From the NCBI GenBank assembly GCA_001910725.1, contig MJGA01000080.1, positions 1 through 48,040 of the forward strand: a DNA stretch of 48,040 bases. Reading direction: 5' to 3'. Below, piece by piece: positions 30,144 through 38,781 of this stretch. The notes under the pieces are model-generated. The model did no database searches, had not been told where the DNA came from, and worked only from the letters and a program-made list of their open reading frames with translations. The stretch's first letter is position 1; every line of letters starts with the position of its first letter. A program made the translations under genes and the position numbers. The DNA comes from Phanerodontia chrysosporium (taxonomy: Eukaryota > Basidiomycota > Agaricomycetes > Polyporales > Phanerochaetaceae).

Positions 30144-31502
30144 TTACTGCGTGATACACTCCGGAGGCAGATCGGAGTCTGTCAAAGTGGAGCTGTTGCC
30201 GGGGGCATCCGCGTTATGAGGAGTCGTATCTCGAGGTGTATACGGAGGTGGAATGATGGTGGGTTCGTCGTTGGAGACACGAGCACGACGGTCGCGACGA
30301 CGTTGACGACGAGATGGGGTATTTGTGTTGCTGTTGGGTGATACCTCATTGAACGACCATCCCCGAGTGGGGCGAGTCTCCCGATAGAGGGGAGCCCAGA
30401 CCCTCTGGTTGTACTGAGGGCGGCGAGGAAGGGGTTCGGTGCGATGAGCTGTCTGGGAGCGAAAGTGGAGTCGTTCGCCGTATTGCACGTGTCCGATGTT
30501 TGGATCGAAGTACGTGTTCCAGACTCCGTCTACCATTTCCACGATGTGGTCGTCTTGTTCTGCGAGAGTGGCAACGAGAAGTTCTTGCTCTCGTTGAGCA
30601 TCGTAGAGATGGTTGAGCTGATCGCGGATTCGTCGGGCCATTCGGACGAGGCGTGGAGCGGCTGTGGATTGGAGCTGTTGGATAAGGTCACCGACAGCAT
30701 CTCGGGTGTTGTCGGTGATGCGTTGGACGTGGATGGTGGCAAGAGCGTAGTTTGCAAATACCGCGCAGGTAGTCGTCGCTCCCTCTTGGAACGCCGTGGA
30801 GCGGAGTGCGTCTCGGGTGACAGGGTGATACTGGATGTTGTTGAGGCGTTCTCGAAATTGGGGCCAATCGCGTTCTGCGGCGAGCTGTTCTTCGTAGGCA
30901 TGATTGGCGAAGTGCCTGACGGTGACGCCGTTCCAGGTCCTTTCTCCATGTTGTCCTGTGACCCCTTCGTGCCAGTCTCCTTCGACGTACCAGGGTCTGT
31001 CTTCGACGAGGGTGTCGGAGTTAGAGGTTGCGGGCTCTTGGCTTTCGCCTGGGAGCTCTTGGACGTCAGGGTCTTGGGCATTTGGCTCGGAGGGTGGTTC
31101 TTCTCGGACGGGTTCCTCGTCAACGTCTCCTCTTCTGTCTTCTTCGGCCAGGCGGAGGATCTCAGGGAGGGACGATCCGATGAGTTCTCGGATACGTTCT
31201 TGGGCCTCCCATGCGACGATCCGTCGTTCGACCTCGTCGTCGAAGGCGAGCTGGGATTTGGTGCACCATTCGAGGATGATCTTCCAGAGATCATTTCGCT
31301 CGTTGGGAGTGGGGTTGTTGTTGAGCCAGTCGTTGATGGTGATGTCGATGTTGCGGGTGAAAATGTGGTCAGTGAAGTCGTCTGGGAGGAGTTGGCTAAG
31401 GGCGAGAAGTCGGTCATTGTTGGTGATGGGGATGGTGTCGCTGCCCATGAGGGTAGCGAGGGCCTGGATGCGCTGGTAGGTGGAGGAGAAGTTGGTCGAC
31501 AT
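30144..31502 (-). CDS. gypsy-2 ORF3, unknown 452-aa protein
   Basis: Starts about 80 nt after the end of the Pol chromodomain and runs almost to the 3' LTR. The composition is balanced and helix-friendly (for example NDRLLALSQLLPDDFTDHIF, ERIRELIGSSLPEILRLAEE, RLVRMARRIRDQLNHLYDAQ), with a basic, Pro-rich C-terminus. No signal peptide or membrane span is seen, so it is not an envelope-like protein. It occupies the place where retroviruses carry env or accessory genes. The Pol frame stays open over most of the same DNA, but there it gives a low-complexity Ser/Thr/Pro tail, so ORF3 looks like the constrained frame. I do not recognise the family. Confidence 0.6.
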   Translation of the reverse strand: MSTNFSSTYQRIQALATLMGSDTIPITNNDRLLALSQLLPDDFTDHIFTRNIDITINDWLNNNPTPNERNDLWKIILEWCTKSQLAFDDEVERRIVAWEAQERIRELIGSSLPEILRLAEEDRRGDVDEEPVREEPPSEPNAQDPDVQELPGESQEPATSNSDTLVEDRPWYVEGDWHEGVTGQHGERTWNGVTVRHFANHAYEEQLAAERDWPQFRERLNNIQYHPVTRDALRSTAFQEGATTTCAVFANYALATIHVQRITDNTRDAVGDLIQQLQSTAAPRLVRMARRIRDQLNHLYDAQREQELLVATLAEQDDHIVEMVDGVWNTYFDPNIGHVQYGERLHFRSQTAHRTEPLPRRPQYNQRVWAPLYRETRPTRGWSFNEVSPNSNTNTPSRRQRRRDRRARVSNDEPTIIPPPYTPRDTTPHNADAPGNSSTLTDSDLPPECITQ

Positions 31503-34500
31503 TGCGGAGGGTTTGTAGAGGCAGTTGTACTAGTGGCTGATGTTGTAGAGCGAGGTCGCTGCTGACCATGAAGCCTAGGGTGTCTGCTTTTATATTCTTC
31601 GAGTAGTTCCTTGGCGTTCTCGAGATGAGATTCCGGTTCCCATGAGTTTTCCGCCGTTGGTTGGTCTTTCCACCTGATGAGGTAACGTCTTCCGTTGCCC
31701 CAGGGACGATCCGCCAAAATGGCTTCAACTTCGTACTCCTCGTGACCATCGATAAGGTCAGGAGGGGGGTTCAGGAAGTTTTTCCCATGCTGCGGTGTTT
31801 CATGATACGGAGATAGAAGCGAAGCATGTACCACGGGGTGAATCTTCATGGTTTTGGGAAGCGCCAACTTGTACACGAGGCGCGATAAGACCTTGGCTAT
31901 CTTGAAGGGTCCGTGCCTCTTGGGAGCTAGCTTCTTGAAGGGGTAGCCGTCGTCGTGATGAGTCATTTCCAACCAGACCTTCTGACCTTCTTTGAAAGGT
32001 TGGAAATGCCGGCAGACCCGGGTAGCCATTTGTGCCGTGGCATAATCTAATGCGGCTCCTGCTTCTTCTTGTGCCCGTTGTCGCCTTCTGAACCATTCTT
32101 GAATAGAAGGGACTTTGGACTTGGCGAATTGTGTGGGTAACACCATTGGGTGAGAACCGTACATAAGGAAGAAGGGAGAATGGTGGGTCGCCGAGTGTTC
32201 CCTATTGTTGAAGGCAAACTCCATATTCGTTACGAAGTCTGCCCAGTCATGCGGGTGGTTGGAGCAGAAGATCCGCAGGTAGGATTCGATTTCGCGGTTG
32301 ACACGTTCTGTTTCACCATCGGTTTGAGGGTGATATGGTGTACTCAGGCGTTGCTCTGTCCCTGTGAGTCTCCATAATTCCCGCATGACTTGCGAGTCAA
32401 ACTGTGGTCCCCTATCCGATAGGAATACACTTGGCATCCCGAAGCGACGAAAAACTTGATTATGGTAGTTTGTGGCGGTCGTTATTGCATCGATTTTTTC
32501 GGTGCAAGGGATAAGGATTACCCCCTTCGTAGAATCGTGGTCGACCACGACCATCAGAGCTGAATAGCCGCGGGACACAGGGAGATGAGTGATGAAGTCA
32601 CAGGTGACGAAAGCAAAAGGGCGAGATCGGTGCGTGGCCTTGATCGGCTGTAGCGGCGGTTTCGTGGGATGCGTGTTGACTTTCATCTGTTGGCAGGTAG
32701 CGCAACCTTGCACGTATGCAGCGACAAAGGAGCGCATTCCTGGCCAGTAAAAGTCCCGGTCAATGAGTTCAGCTGTTTTATACCTTCCCGGATGGCCAGT
32801 TATAGGGGAATCGTGATAAAGGTGTGTTACTTGGCGTCGGAGTTGAAGGTCAGATGGAACATAACATTTATCGCGGTAGAAGATGAGGCCATCTTCAAAT
32901 GACCAGTCATCTCGTGTAGTTCGCCCAGGGAAAGGGAGGTGAGTGCTGTTTAGTGCTGCAATGACTGTGTTGGCAAAAGGGTCGTCTTCTGTGAGACGTC
33001 GAATATCCCTTCGGAGGTTGTCATCGAATGGGTGGTGCATAGGAGAGATTGAATGGTCGGTGCTTGTGAGGAGGTCAGTTGCCATGTGCAATGATCGAAT
33101 GCGAGTGGTTTGAAATACTGAGTCGGGGAGAAGAATAATATCGATGTTGTCGTCCGCGGTGTGAGTAGGGAAACGATTGCGGGTCATGGCGTCTGCTTGA
33201 ACTAGTTGAGACCCGGGGCAATGATGAAGTGTGTAGTTGAATTGCGAAAGGAATAGATGCCATCGTGCTTGCCGTCGGTTAAGTCGTCGTGGCGAACGGA
33301 AATAAGTTAGATTCTTATGATCAGTTAGGATGCGAATTGGGTGGTATGCTCCATGTAGATAATGGCGCCATGCCTCTAGAGCGCGGATAATTGCCAAGAG
33401 TTCTCTGTCGTAGATTTCGTAGTTCCGTTCCGCTGGTAATAGGGATTGGGAAAGGTATGCGACGGGGTGCCATTCTCCATTTTCATCTTGCTGACGTAGT
33501 ACCGCTGCGGTTGCCACAAGGGAAGCGTCGCATTCGATGACGAAGGGTTTAGTGGTGTCCGGAGTGAGTAGGACGGGTGCCGTGGTAAACCGTCTTTTCA
33601 ATTCATCGAAGGCTTGTTGGCATTCCGTAGTCCAGTTGAACGGTGCGTCCTTCTTTGTGAGGTCCACGAGTGGGCGTGCAATATCAGAGTAATGGTCTAT
33701 GAATCTTCGGTAGAAATTTCCGAAGCCCAGGAATCCTCGCACTTGCTTTACGGTAGTGGGAACTGGCCATTCTAGGACCCCCTTGACTTTGACGGGGTCC
33801 ATTGAAACATTATTGAATGATACAATCATTCCCAAAAATTCAACCGATTCGACGTCGAAGGCGCATTTTTCAGGTTTGACGAAGAGGTCGTTTTCCCGGA
33901 GTCTTCTTATGACGCGAATTGTCTTTTCCTGGATGTCTTGACTGTCGTGTCCGCAGATTAGAATGTCGTCCATGTAGATTTGTAACCATCCTTCGCCTAG
34001 CATGTCCTTGAAGATGTCGTTCATCATTGCCTGGAATGTAGCCGGTGAGTTGCACAACCCGAAGAACATAACCGTGGGTTCAAACAGCCCTCTACTTGTC
34101 TTGAAGGCTGCCTTCCACTGGTCTCCATCTTTAATCCTGACATTGTTGTAGCCCGATCGTAGGTCCATCTTTGTAAACCGTTTGAACCCTTTGATCTTGT
34201 CGAGGAGTTCGGAGATGAGTGGTAGCGGGTATACGTTCTTGACGGTCCCCTCATTTAGATATCTGTAATCTTGGCATGGTCGCAGACTGCCATCCTTCTT
34301 TCCTACGAAGAAGAATGGTGATGCCATTGGAGACTTGCTTGGCCGGATATACCCTTTGCGTAGGTTTTCATCGATAAACTCATTCATCTTCTCCTCTTCC
34401 AACGGCGACAATGGGTACACTTTGCAGTCTCGGGGGACGAAATCTGGCTTGAGGTCAATGGCATGATCATATGGTCTTGATTCTGGGAAGCGTTCAGCTG

Positions 34501-35752
34501 CCTTCTTCTCGAAGACTTCCTTGAATTCATCGAGGTAGTCTGGAATGTAGACTGCTTTCTTCTGCGATCCTTCCTCCTGTGCTAATGTCATTGCCGGATT
34601 GACCTTTGCGTTGATGTACAGGTCGTGAATTGCTTGTGCGGTTGTGGTTTCAATGGCGCGAACCCATACTTCATGCTTGCCTGGTGTGTATGCTAGCACG
34701 AAGTCTTCTGTCACTTCTTCATCCTGGTTAACGTAGTCGGATGAGGTGACTTGGAATTGTGGAGGGCATTCAGGATGGGTCGCCATGCGTATTGCACCTA
34801 TCGTGACGTGTAGAAGCCGTTGAAAAGACGGTCCCAAACCAGTGGATCCAAAGCCCTTGCTTCCTCGGGTGGTTTGCGTGAGGTTAGTGACTTCCTTGAC
34901 CTCTGGCTGCATAATCCTTTCTAGGATTATTTGCGCAATTCTATCCCCAGGTTGTACTTGAAATGGTTCCTTGGTGTTGTTGACCAGTATGACCGTGATT
35001 TCGCCTGTGTAATCTCGGTCTACCACTCCTGCGGCAACGTCGATTCCCTTTGATGCTAGCCCGCTTCTTGGAGCTATGCGAGCATACGTGCCAGTGGGAG
35101 GAGTGATCTTTAGTCCTGTCCGGACCTTCATGCGACTCCATGGTGGAATGACGATTGACTCGGCAGAGGAGATATCGTATCCAGCTGCTTCGTCACTTCC
35201 TCTAGTTGGAAGTGTTCCTCCACCTCGTTCAACTAATAAATGTGTGCGTAGAAGGGCCTCTTCTTCCTTTGTGGCTACTTGTATGATTCGTCCTTCTGGA
35301 TCGGCTTCGTCGTCAATGAGAATTGTTCGGGGGGTGAAGTCGATCAAGCCTGTCTTCCAATTAATCCTTGGATTATGCTTTTGCAGCCAGTCAAATCCAA
35401 GGATTAATTCTTGTTTCCCTAGATGGGTGACGAGAAGTCGTTCCTTCATGGTCTTGCCCTTGATTACCATTTCGGCGTTAACGTAGTTTCTGATGTTCCC
35501 TATCCTGTTCGGTGTTCCGTCGACATTGTATACTGCTATTGGTTTCTCCATTGGATGTTCTTGTAACCCGAGCTTTCGTACCAGAGATCGATCGATGAAC
35601 TTGCCCTGCGCGCCCGAATCGATGAGAGCCTTGGTTGTTCCGGCATTTGTACTCGTTCTGATGGTGACAGGAATATTTATCGATTGCGCTTGCATATCTG
35701 CCACCAATACAGAATGAATCGAGTATCTCTGAGGAGTGACAGCCGGCGTCAT
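30530..35752 (-). CDS. gypsy-2 Pol polyprotein with inserted dUTPase
   Basis: 1,740 codons without a break. Domains in order: aspartic protease (LIDSGAQGKF, D45); a trimeric-type dUTPase with all five motifs (AAGYDI 189-194, PRSGLA 229-234, GVVDRDYTGE 242-251, GDRIAQIIL 269-277, RGSKGFGSTG 296-305); reverse transcriptase (MDLRSGYNNVRI, YMDD 593-596); RNase H (CDASLVATAAVL); integrase (HHCC finger, D1052, D1113, E1149 with D,35-E spacing); and a chromodomain (EEYEVEAILA to NSWEPESHLE, ending about residue 1390). The last 350 residues are low-complexity Ser/Thr/Pro and overlap ORF3. The dUTPase would hydrolyse dUTP and limit uracil in new cDNA. Pol lies in the -1 frame to Gag, its ATG nine nt after the Gag stop. 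Confidence 0.92.
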   Translation of the reverse strand: MTPAVTPQRYSIHSVLVADMQAQSINIPVTIRTSTNAGTTKALIDSGAQGKFIDRSLVRKLGLQEHPMEKPIAVYNVDGTPNRIGNIRNYVNAEMVIKGKTMKERLLVTHLGKQELILGFDWLQKHNPRINWKTGLIDFTPRTILIDDEADPEGRIIQVATKEEEALLRTHLLVERGGGTLPTRGSDEAAGYDISSAESIVIPPWSRMKVRTGLKITPPTGTYARIAPRSGLASKGIDVAAGVVDRDYTGEITVILVNNTKEPFQVQPGDRIAQIILERIMQPEVKEVTNLTQTTRGSKGFGSTGLGPSFQRLLHVTIGAIRMATHPECPPQFQVTSSDYVNQDEEVTEDFVLAYTPGKHEVWVRAIETTTAQAIHDLYINAKVNPAMTLAQEEGSQKKAVYIPDYLDEFKEVFEKKAAERFPESRPYDHAIDLKPDFVPRDCKVYPLSPLEEEKMNEFIDENLRKGYIRPSKSPMASPFFFVGKKDGSLRPCQDYRYLNEGTVKNVYPLPLISELLDKIKGFKRFTKMDLRSGYNNVRIKDGDQWKAAFKTSRGLFEPTVMFFGLCNSPATFQAMMNDIFKDMLGEGWLQIYMDDILICGHDSQDIQEKTIRVIRRLRENDLFVKPEKCAFDVESVEFLGMIVSFNNVSMDPVKVKGVLEWPVPTTVKQVRGFLGFGNFYRRFIDHYSDIARPLVDLTKKDAPFNWTTECQQAFDELKRRFTTAPVLLTPDTTKPFVIECDASLVATAAVLRQQDENGEWHPVAYLSQSLLPAERNYEIYDRELLAIIRALEAWRHYLHGAYHPIRILTDHKNLTYFRSPRRLNRRQARWHLFLSQFNYTLHHCPGSQLVQADAMTRNRFPTHTADDNIDIILLPDSVFQTTRIRSLHMATDLLTSTDHSISPMHHPFDDNLRRDIRRLTEDDPFANTVIAALNSTHLPFPGRTTRDDWSFEDGLIFYRDKCYVPSDLQLRRQVTHLYHDSPITGHPGRYKTAELIDRDFYWPGMRSFVAAYVQGCATCQQMKVNTHPTKPPLQPIKATHRSRPFAFVTCDFITHLPVSRGYSALMVVVDHDSTKGVILIPCTEKIDAITTATNYHNQVFRRFGMPSVFLSDRGPQFDSQVMRELWRLTGTEQRLSTPYHPQTDGETERVNREIESYLRIFCSNHPHDWADFVTNMEFAFNNREHSATHHSPFFLMYGSHPMVLPTQFAKSKVPSIQEWFRRRQRAQEEAGAALDYATAQMATRVCRHFQPFKEGQKVWLEMTHHDDGYPFKKLAPKRHGPFKIAKVLSRLVYKLALPKTMKIHPVVHASLLSPYHETPQHGKNFLNPPPDLIDGHEEYEVEAILADRPWGNGRRYLIRWKDQPTAENSWEPESHLENAKELLEEYKSRHPRLHGQQRPRSTTSATSTTASTNPPQCRPTSPPPTSASRPSLPSWAATPSPSPTMTDFSPLANSSQTTSLTTFSPATSTSPSTTGSTTTPLPTSEMISGRSSSNGAPNPSSPSTTRSNDGSSHGRPKNVSENSSDRPSLRSSAWPKKTEEETLTRNPSEKNHPPSQMPKTLTSKSSQAKAKSPQPLTPTPSSKTDPGTSKETGTKGSQDNMEKGPGTASPSGTSPIMPTKNSSPQNAIGPNFENASTTSSITLSPETHSAPRRSKRERRLPARYLQTTLLPPSTSNASPTTPEMLSVTLSNSSNPQPLHASSEWPDESAISSTISTMLNESKNFSLPLSQNKTTTSWKW
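34835..35221 (-). other. dUTPase domain within gypsy-2 Pol
   Basis: About residues 178-306 of Pol, between protease and reverse transcriptase. All five conserved dUTPase motifs are present and correctly ordered, including the catalytic Asp of motif III (D245) and the glycine-rich motif V. Confidence 0.9.
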
Positions 35753-35760
35753 CCTCTTAG

Positions 35761-37188
35761 TTAAAAATCCTTCTGAGTCTCCGTGGTCTCATTGTCGTTG
35801 GTCTTCGAGCGCGTTGAATAATAGCGAGTGGCGAGTTCGTCGAATTGTTGCATGGACAAGGCCATGACGGCGTTGATGTCAACTTGGTTCGTGTTAGAGG
35901 TTCCTTCGTTGGTTTCGTCCTTTCCTTCGACTTGTGTTGCCCTGATCTGGGTTCGACTGTTGCCCCGGTTTGACGTAAATTGGCGTGTGAATCCGCCTCG
36001 TCCGGGGTTGTTCCTTCCTTGTCCACGCCCGTTGCCTTGTTCGTTCTGCTCTTGGTTACGGCGTGGGGCTCGGCATTCTCGTGCAATGTGCCCTTCTCGT
36101 CTACAATTGTAGCACTTGACTCCAGTCTTCCTGGTGGTGATGGCGTCGATCTCCATTGCATTGGGATCAGGAGTGGACGTAGTGTTGGAGTTGGAAGTGG
36201 TGGAATGATTGGAGTAGTGCGTGTGGTCTTTACGCTGCCGGATTGATTTGACAATGCGTCTTCTATTGTCGATGATGAGGGCATGATTCTGCCAAAGGGA
36301 TAGAGGGGCGTGATCCGGTACAACGAGGAGGAGTTTGTCGACGAGTTTATGATCGAGGGCGCGTACATATTGTTGCGCCATGGATTCATCAGCGTCGGGG
36401 TTAATGACACCTGCTTCGGCGAGAAGGGTATTGAATTCCACATTGAATTCGTGGACGGATCTGTCGCCTTGCGTAATGGCATGGAGCCTGCTCATAGCTT
36501 CCGCTCTGGGATCTGGTGATTGGTATGTGTCGAGGAAGTCTGCCTTGTGCTTGTCCCATGTGGGGAATCCACTGAGTAAGTAGATTCGCTCTCGCATGGT
36601 GGCCCATCGTCTAGGGTACTTCTTTCCTTCGTCCTTCATTCTTGAGTCGAAGTAGCGGATCTTAGATTCGTCGGTGGGGAACTTGGAGGCTTTGGCTCTA
36701 AAGTACATCTCGCATTGGTGGACGAAGTCGCGAGCCTTCTCGGCTTCTCCAGTGAATTCTTCCGGGGGTGTCATCTGTTCGTCTTGTGGTACGAGGGCCC
36801 GTATTGCCGCTGTGAAGGCTGCTAAGACATTCTGGTCGAGGTTGGATGGAGGTTGCGGTCCGTTGCCTCCTCCTCCTGGGGAATTGCCTCCTCCTCCTCC
36901 TGGCGGATTGCCTCCTCCTCCTGGAGGATTACCTCCTCCTCCTCCTGAGGGGTTGCTTCCACTTCCTTGGCCGAGGTTTCCGTAGTGTGTGAACCATGTT
37001 CCGCTCGAGTTCACGGCCTGGTTTATGGCTTGTTGGAATAGTGCGACGGATATGCCATTAGGGTTTCCCTGAAACCCAACTCGTTGTGCCACTGCTGCGA
37101 GTAATTGTTCGACGGGTAAATCGTCGAGGTTCTGTATCGTGTTTGTTTCTTGGCGTGTTTCGGTTTCCAGCTGTGTTTCGGTGGCCAT
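35761..37188 (-). CDS. gypsy-2 Gag
   Basis: 475 aa. Seen: an acidic Glu/Thr-rich N-terminus, a helical patch (VEQLLAAVAQRVGF), a Gly/Pro/Asn low-complexity spacer (about residues 75-112) built of GGGGNPP-type repeats, the retrotransposon Gag capsid region (PPEEFTGEAEKARDFVHQCE; FPTWDKHKADFLDTY; SVHEFNVEFNTLLAEAG), and a CCHC zinc knuckle, CYNCRREGHIAREC (359-372), followed by an Arg/Gly/Asn-rich RNA-binding tail. The frame stays open upstream of this ATG back to the LTR. It ends at TAA 35763-35761. Confidence 0.9.
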   Translation of the reverse strand: MATETQLETETRQETNTIQNLDDLPVEQLLAAVAQRVGFQGNPNGISVALFQQAINQAVNSSGTWFTHYGNLGQGSGSNPSGGGGGNPPGGGGNPPGGGGGNSPGGGGNGPQPPSNLDQNVLAAFTAAIRALVPQDEQMTPPEEFTGEAEKARDFVHQCEMYFRAKASKFPTDESKIRYFDSRMKDEGKKYPRRWATMRERIYLLSGFPTWDKHKADFLDTYQSPDPRAEAMSRLHAITQGDRSVHEFNVEFNTLLAEAGVINPDADESMAQQYVRALDHKLVDKLLLVVPDHAPLSLWQNHALIIDNRRRIVKSIRQRKDHTHYSNHSTTSNSNTTSTPDPNAMEIDAITTRKTGVKCYNCRREGHIARECRAPRRNQEQNEQGNGRGQGRNNPGRGGFTRQFTSNRGNSRTQIRATQVEGKDETNEGTSNTNQVDINAVMALSMQQFDELATRYYSTRSKTNDNETTETQKDF

Positions 37189-37563
37189 GTCGGATTGTGT
37201 GGAGTCAGTGGACGACTGTGTTTCTTCGCTTTCGTCGTGTGCTCTTGCCTCCTGTTCGTCGGAGTATCTCTCGTATTCGTCGATGCTGGGGAATCTGCTA
37301 ATTTGCTGTTCTGTCGGTCGTTCGTGATCTTCTTCAGAGATTTCGTCTTCGGGTGCTGCGTTAAGGTACCTCCAAGGGCACGGTTGTACTTGACACTTGG
37401 TCCACTGAAGTCTGTCGCGTTCGTTCTTTCCCCAGTGCTTGTCCTTGATCTGTTTCTTGTGGAATACGTGTGCGCAACTGGCGCACGCTAGCTTGTCCGT
37501 GGTGACTGCGATATTCTGGGCTTGGGCCTTAGGCAGGCCAGCCGATGCGTGTGGGAGCTTCTC
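37189..37563 (-). CDS. gypsy-2 open leader frame with zinc-ribbon-like motif, upstream of Gag
   Basis: 125 codons between the 5' LTR and the Gag ATG, all open and in the Gag frame. No ATG occurs in any frame in this stretch. It encodes KLACASCAHVF, then 26 residues after CX2C to KCQVQPCPW (CX2C-X26-CX4C; Cys codons at 37485-37378), then an acidic Glu/Asp/Gln-rich linker into Gag. The motif is shared with gypsy-1. Translation would need non-AUG initiation or a spliced start; alternatively this is an untranslated leader with selection against upstream AUGs. Confidence 0.5.
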
Positions 37564-37567
37564 CTAA

Positions 37568-37903
37568 TGTAAGAGTCTGAATACGTGTATAGAGGACTTG
37601 AGCGCAGGCCTCAAGTGTAGCGCGAGTACAGAAGACTTGGACTCAGGCTCCAAGTGTAGCAATAGATAACTAGACGAGAGTACAAGAGGAGAAGCTGAAG
37701 AAAAGAGTACAGAGAGGTAGTCCTTATATACTCTAACCCAGGCCTGCTACCAGGAGGGAACAACGAGGCATAGGCTACCAGTCAGTATGAGTCATAATGA
37801 ATCAAGGGATGAAACATGATGAAAGAGGGGTGAAACATGTAAGAGAAAAGAGAGGATCAAATAAATCAGTATAGCCTTGCACAGCCATATCCCAACTGTA
37901 ACA
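37568..37903 (-). repeat. gypsy-2 5' LTR
   Basis: 336 bp. On the minus strand a TATATAAG box lies at 37730-37723, followed by two tandem stem-loops (37654-37636 and 37615-37597). Confidence 0.93.
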
Positions 37904-38489
37904 TCAGTGTGGCTCTGGCTTGTAATATTTTCTCCTGTGGACGATGAAGTGTTACTCCTAATTGCTCTCATTTGTGCATTTCTGACCTCTTACCCCACCG
38001 TATTGGACCGCTATAATGAAAATAAAAGTATTTAAGTCAATTTCGAGGACGACTGCAACCAGGACAACTACTACGCATGTCCAGTCCTCCGACAAGATGC
38101 CCATCTCACTTCAACGTTGATCACACGACCAATCCACCGATCCATGCACGCCTCCCGGCACCACGTGGGAACCGGAGACAGGCTTCGCATGACAGCAGTG
38201 CAGTTTCCTCCGGCAGGCACGACTGCTCTGTACCTTTCCCCGGGGGCGACCATCGCGCCAGCACTCTCCCAGCACTGTCCCTCCACCAATCCGTGCCGGA
38301 CGGCGTTGATCCCCGCTGTCACTTGGACGCAGATCCCGGCGATATCGCGTCCACTGGCACTAGCAACTTGTATCCGGAGGCGCATGTGCCCCGTCTTGCC
38401 GCACCGCCGACAGGCACAGGTTTTCGCGCGCGTTGTACGTGCCAAGGCTGCGGAGAAACTTGAGCCCAAAGGCTGCATGCGTTTGCGCG
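37904..38489. other. right flank of gypsy-2 and upstream region of unit A
   Basis: No gene is called. From about 38130 the sequence is a diverged copy of 39890-40230 (for example the shared stretch CCGGCGATATCG followed by GGCACTAGCA), so it is the upstream part of a tandem duplication. Confidence 0.5.
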
Positions 38490-38497
38490 TATAAATA
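38490..38497 (+). promoter_or_regulatory. TATA box of short unit A
   Basis: TATAAATA, 76 bp before the ATG at 38566. Confidence 0.55.
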
Positions 38498-38565
38498 GTT
38501 GGACAGATAGCAGACGTGTTCACACACACTCCCGCAAGGCTTGACTCTCTACACGTCCTACAGTA

Positions 38566-38689
38566 ATGGCCAACATCAGTGCGTATCTCGCTGCGACGCG
38601 TACTTCGATGATGAGGTATGCTGACATGGTGCACAGTCAGTATGAACGGCGTGCCCCTCGACGGGTTCAAGGATCCCTCCGCGGCGTAA
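38566..38689 (+). CDS. short spliced ORF, tandem unit A
   Basis: Exons 38566-38578 and 38637-38689 (intron with GTGCGT donor and CACAG acceptor) give 21 aa, M-A-N-I-I-S-M-N-G... ending D-P-S-A-A. The exon lengths (13 and 53 nt) are identical to unit B. Coding may run further: about 100 nt downstream a stretch reading PPATGATNPPCVIF before a TAA aligns with unit B mainly through third-position changes, but it cannot be joined without another frame change. The function is unknown; the locus may be a broken small gene or be affected by missing bases. Confidence 0.4.
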
Positions 38690-38781
38690 GCGTCCCGCTA
38701 TGTCGGACGAGTCTCGTGGCTCATCAATCTTACAGCTCTGTTGAGGCTCTACGGGCCCGAAGGGCATCACTGGGCTATTAG

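Larger units (their letters stand above)
29769..37903 (-). mobile_element. gypsy-2: Ty3/gypsy element with dUTPase and a third ORF
   Basis: 8,135 bp, bounded by 336-bp LTRs (element orientation TGTTAC to CTTACA). Order on the minus strand: 5' LTR (37903-37568), AUG-free leader with a zinc-ribbon-like open frame, Gag, Pol (protease, dUTPase, RT, RNase H, integrase, chromodomain), ORF3, 3' LTR (30104-29769). It differs from gypsy-1 in LTRs, Gag and Pol. No target-site duplication is visible: the flanks are ATTAT on the left and TCAGT on the right. Confidence 0.92.

Noticed and set aside
30144..31502. ORF3 as an envelope gene
   Set aside because: No signal peptide, membrane span or glycoprotein-like cysteine pattern is visible.
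30444..31565. 373-codon plus-strand open frame across gypsy-2 ORF3
   Set aside because: It is antisense to ORF3 and Pol, inside an element whose genes all lie on the minus strand, and gives a protein without recognisable domains; a shadow frame.
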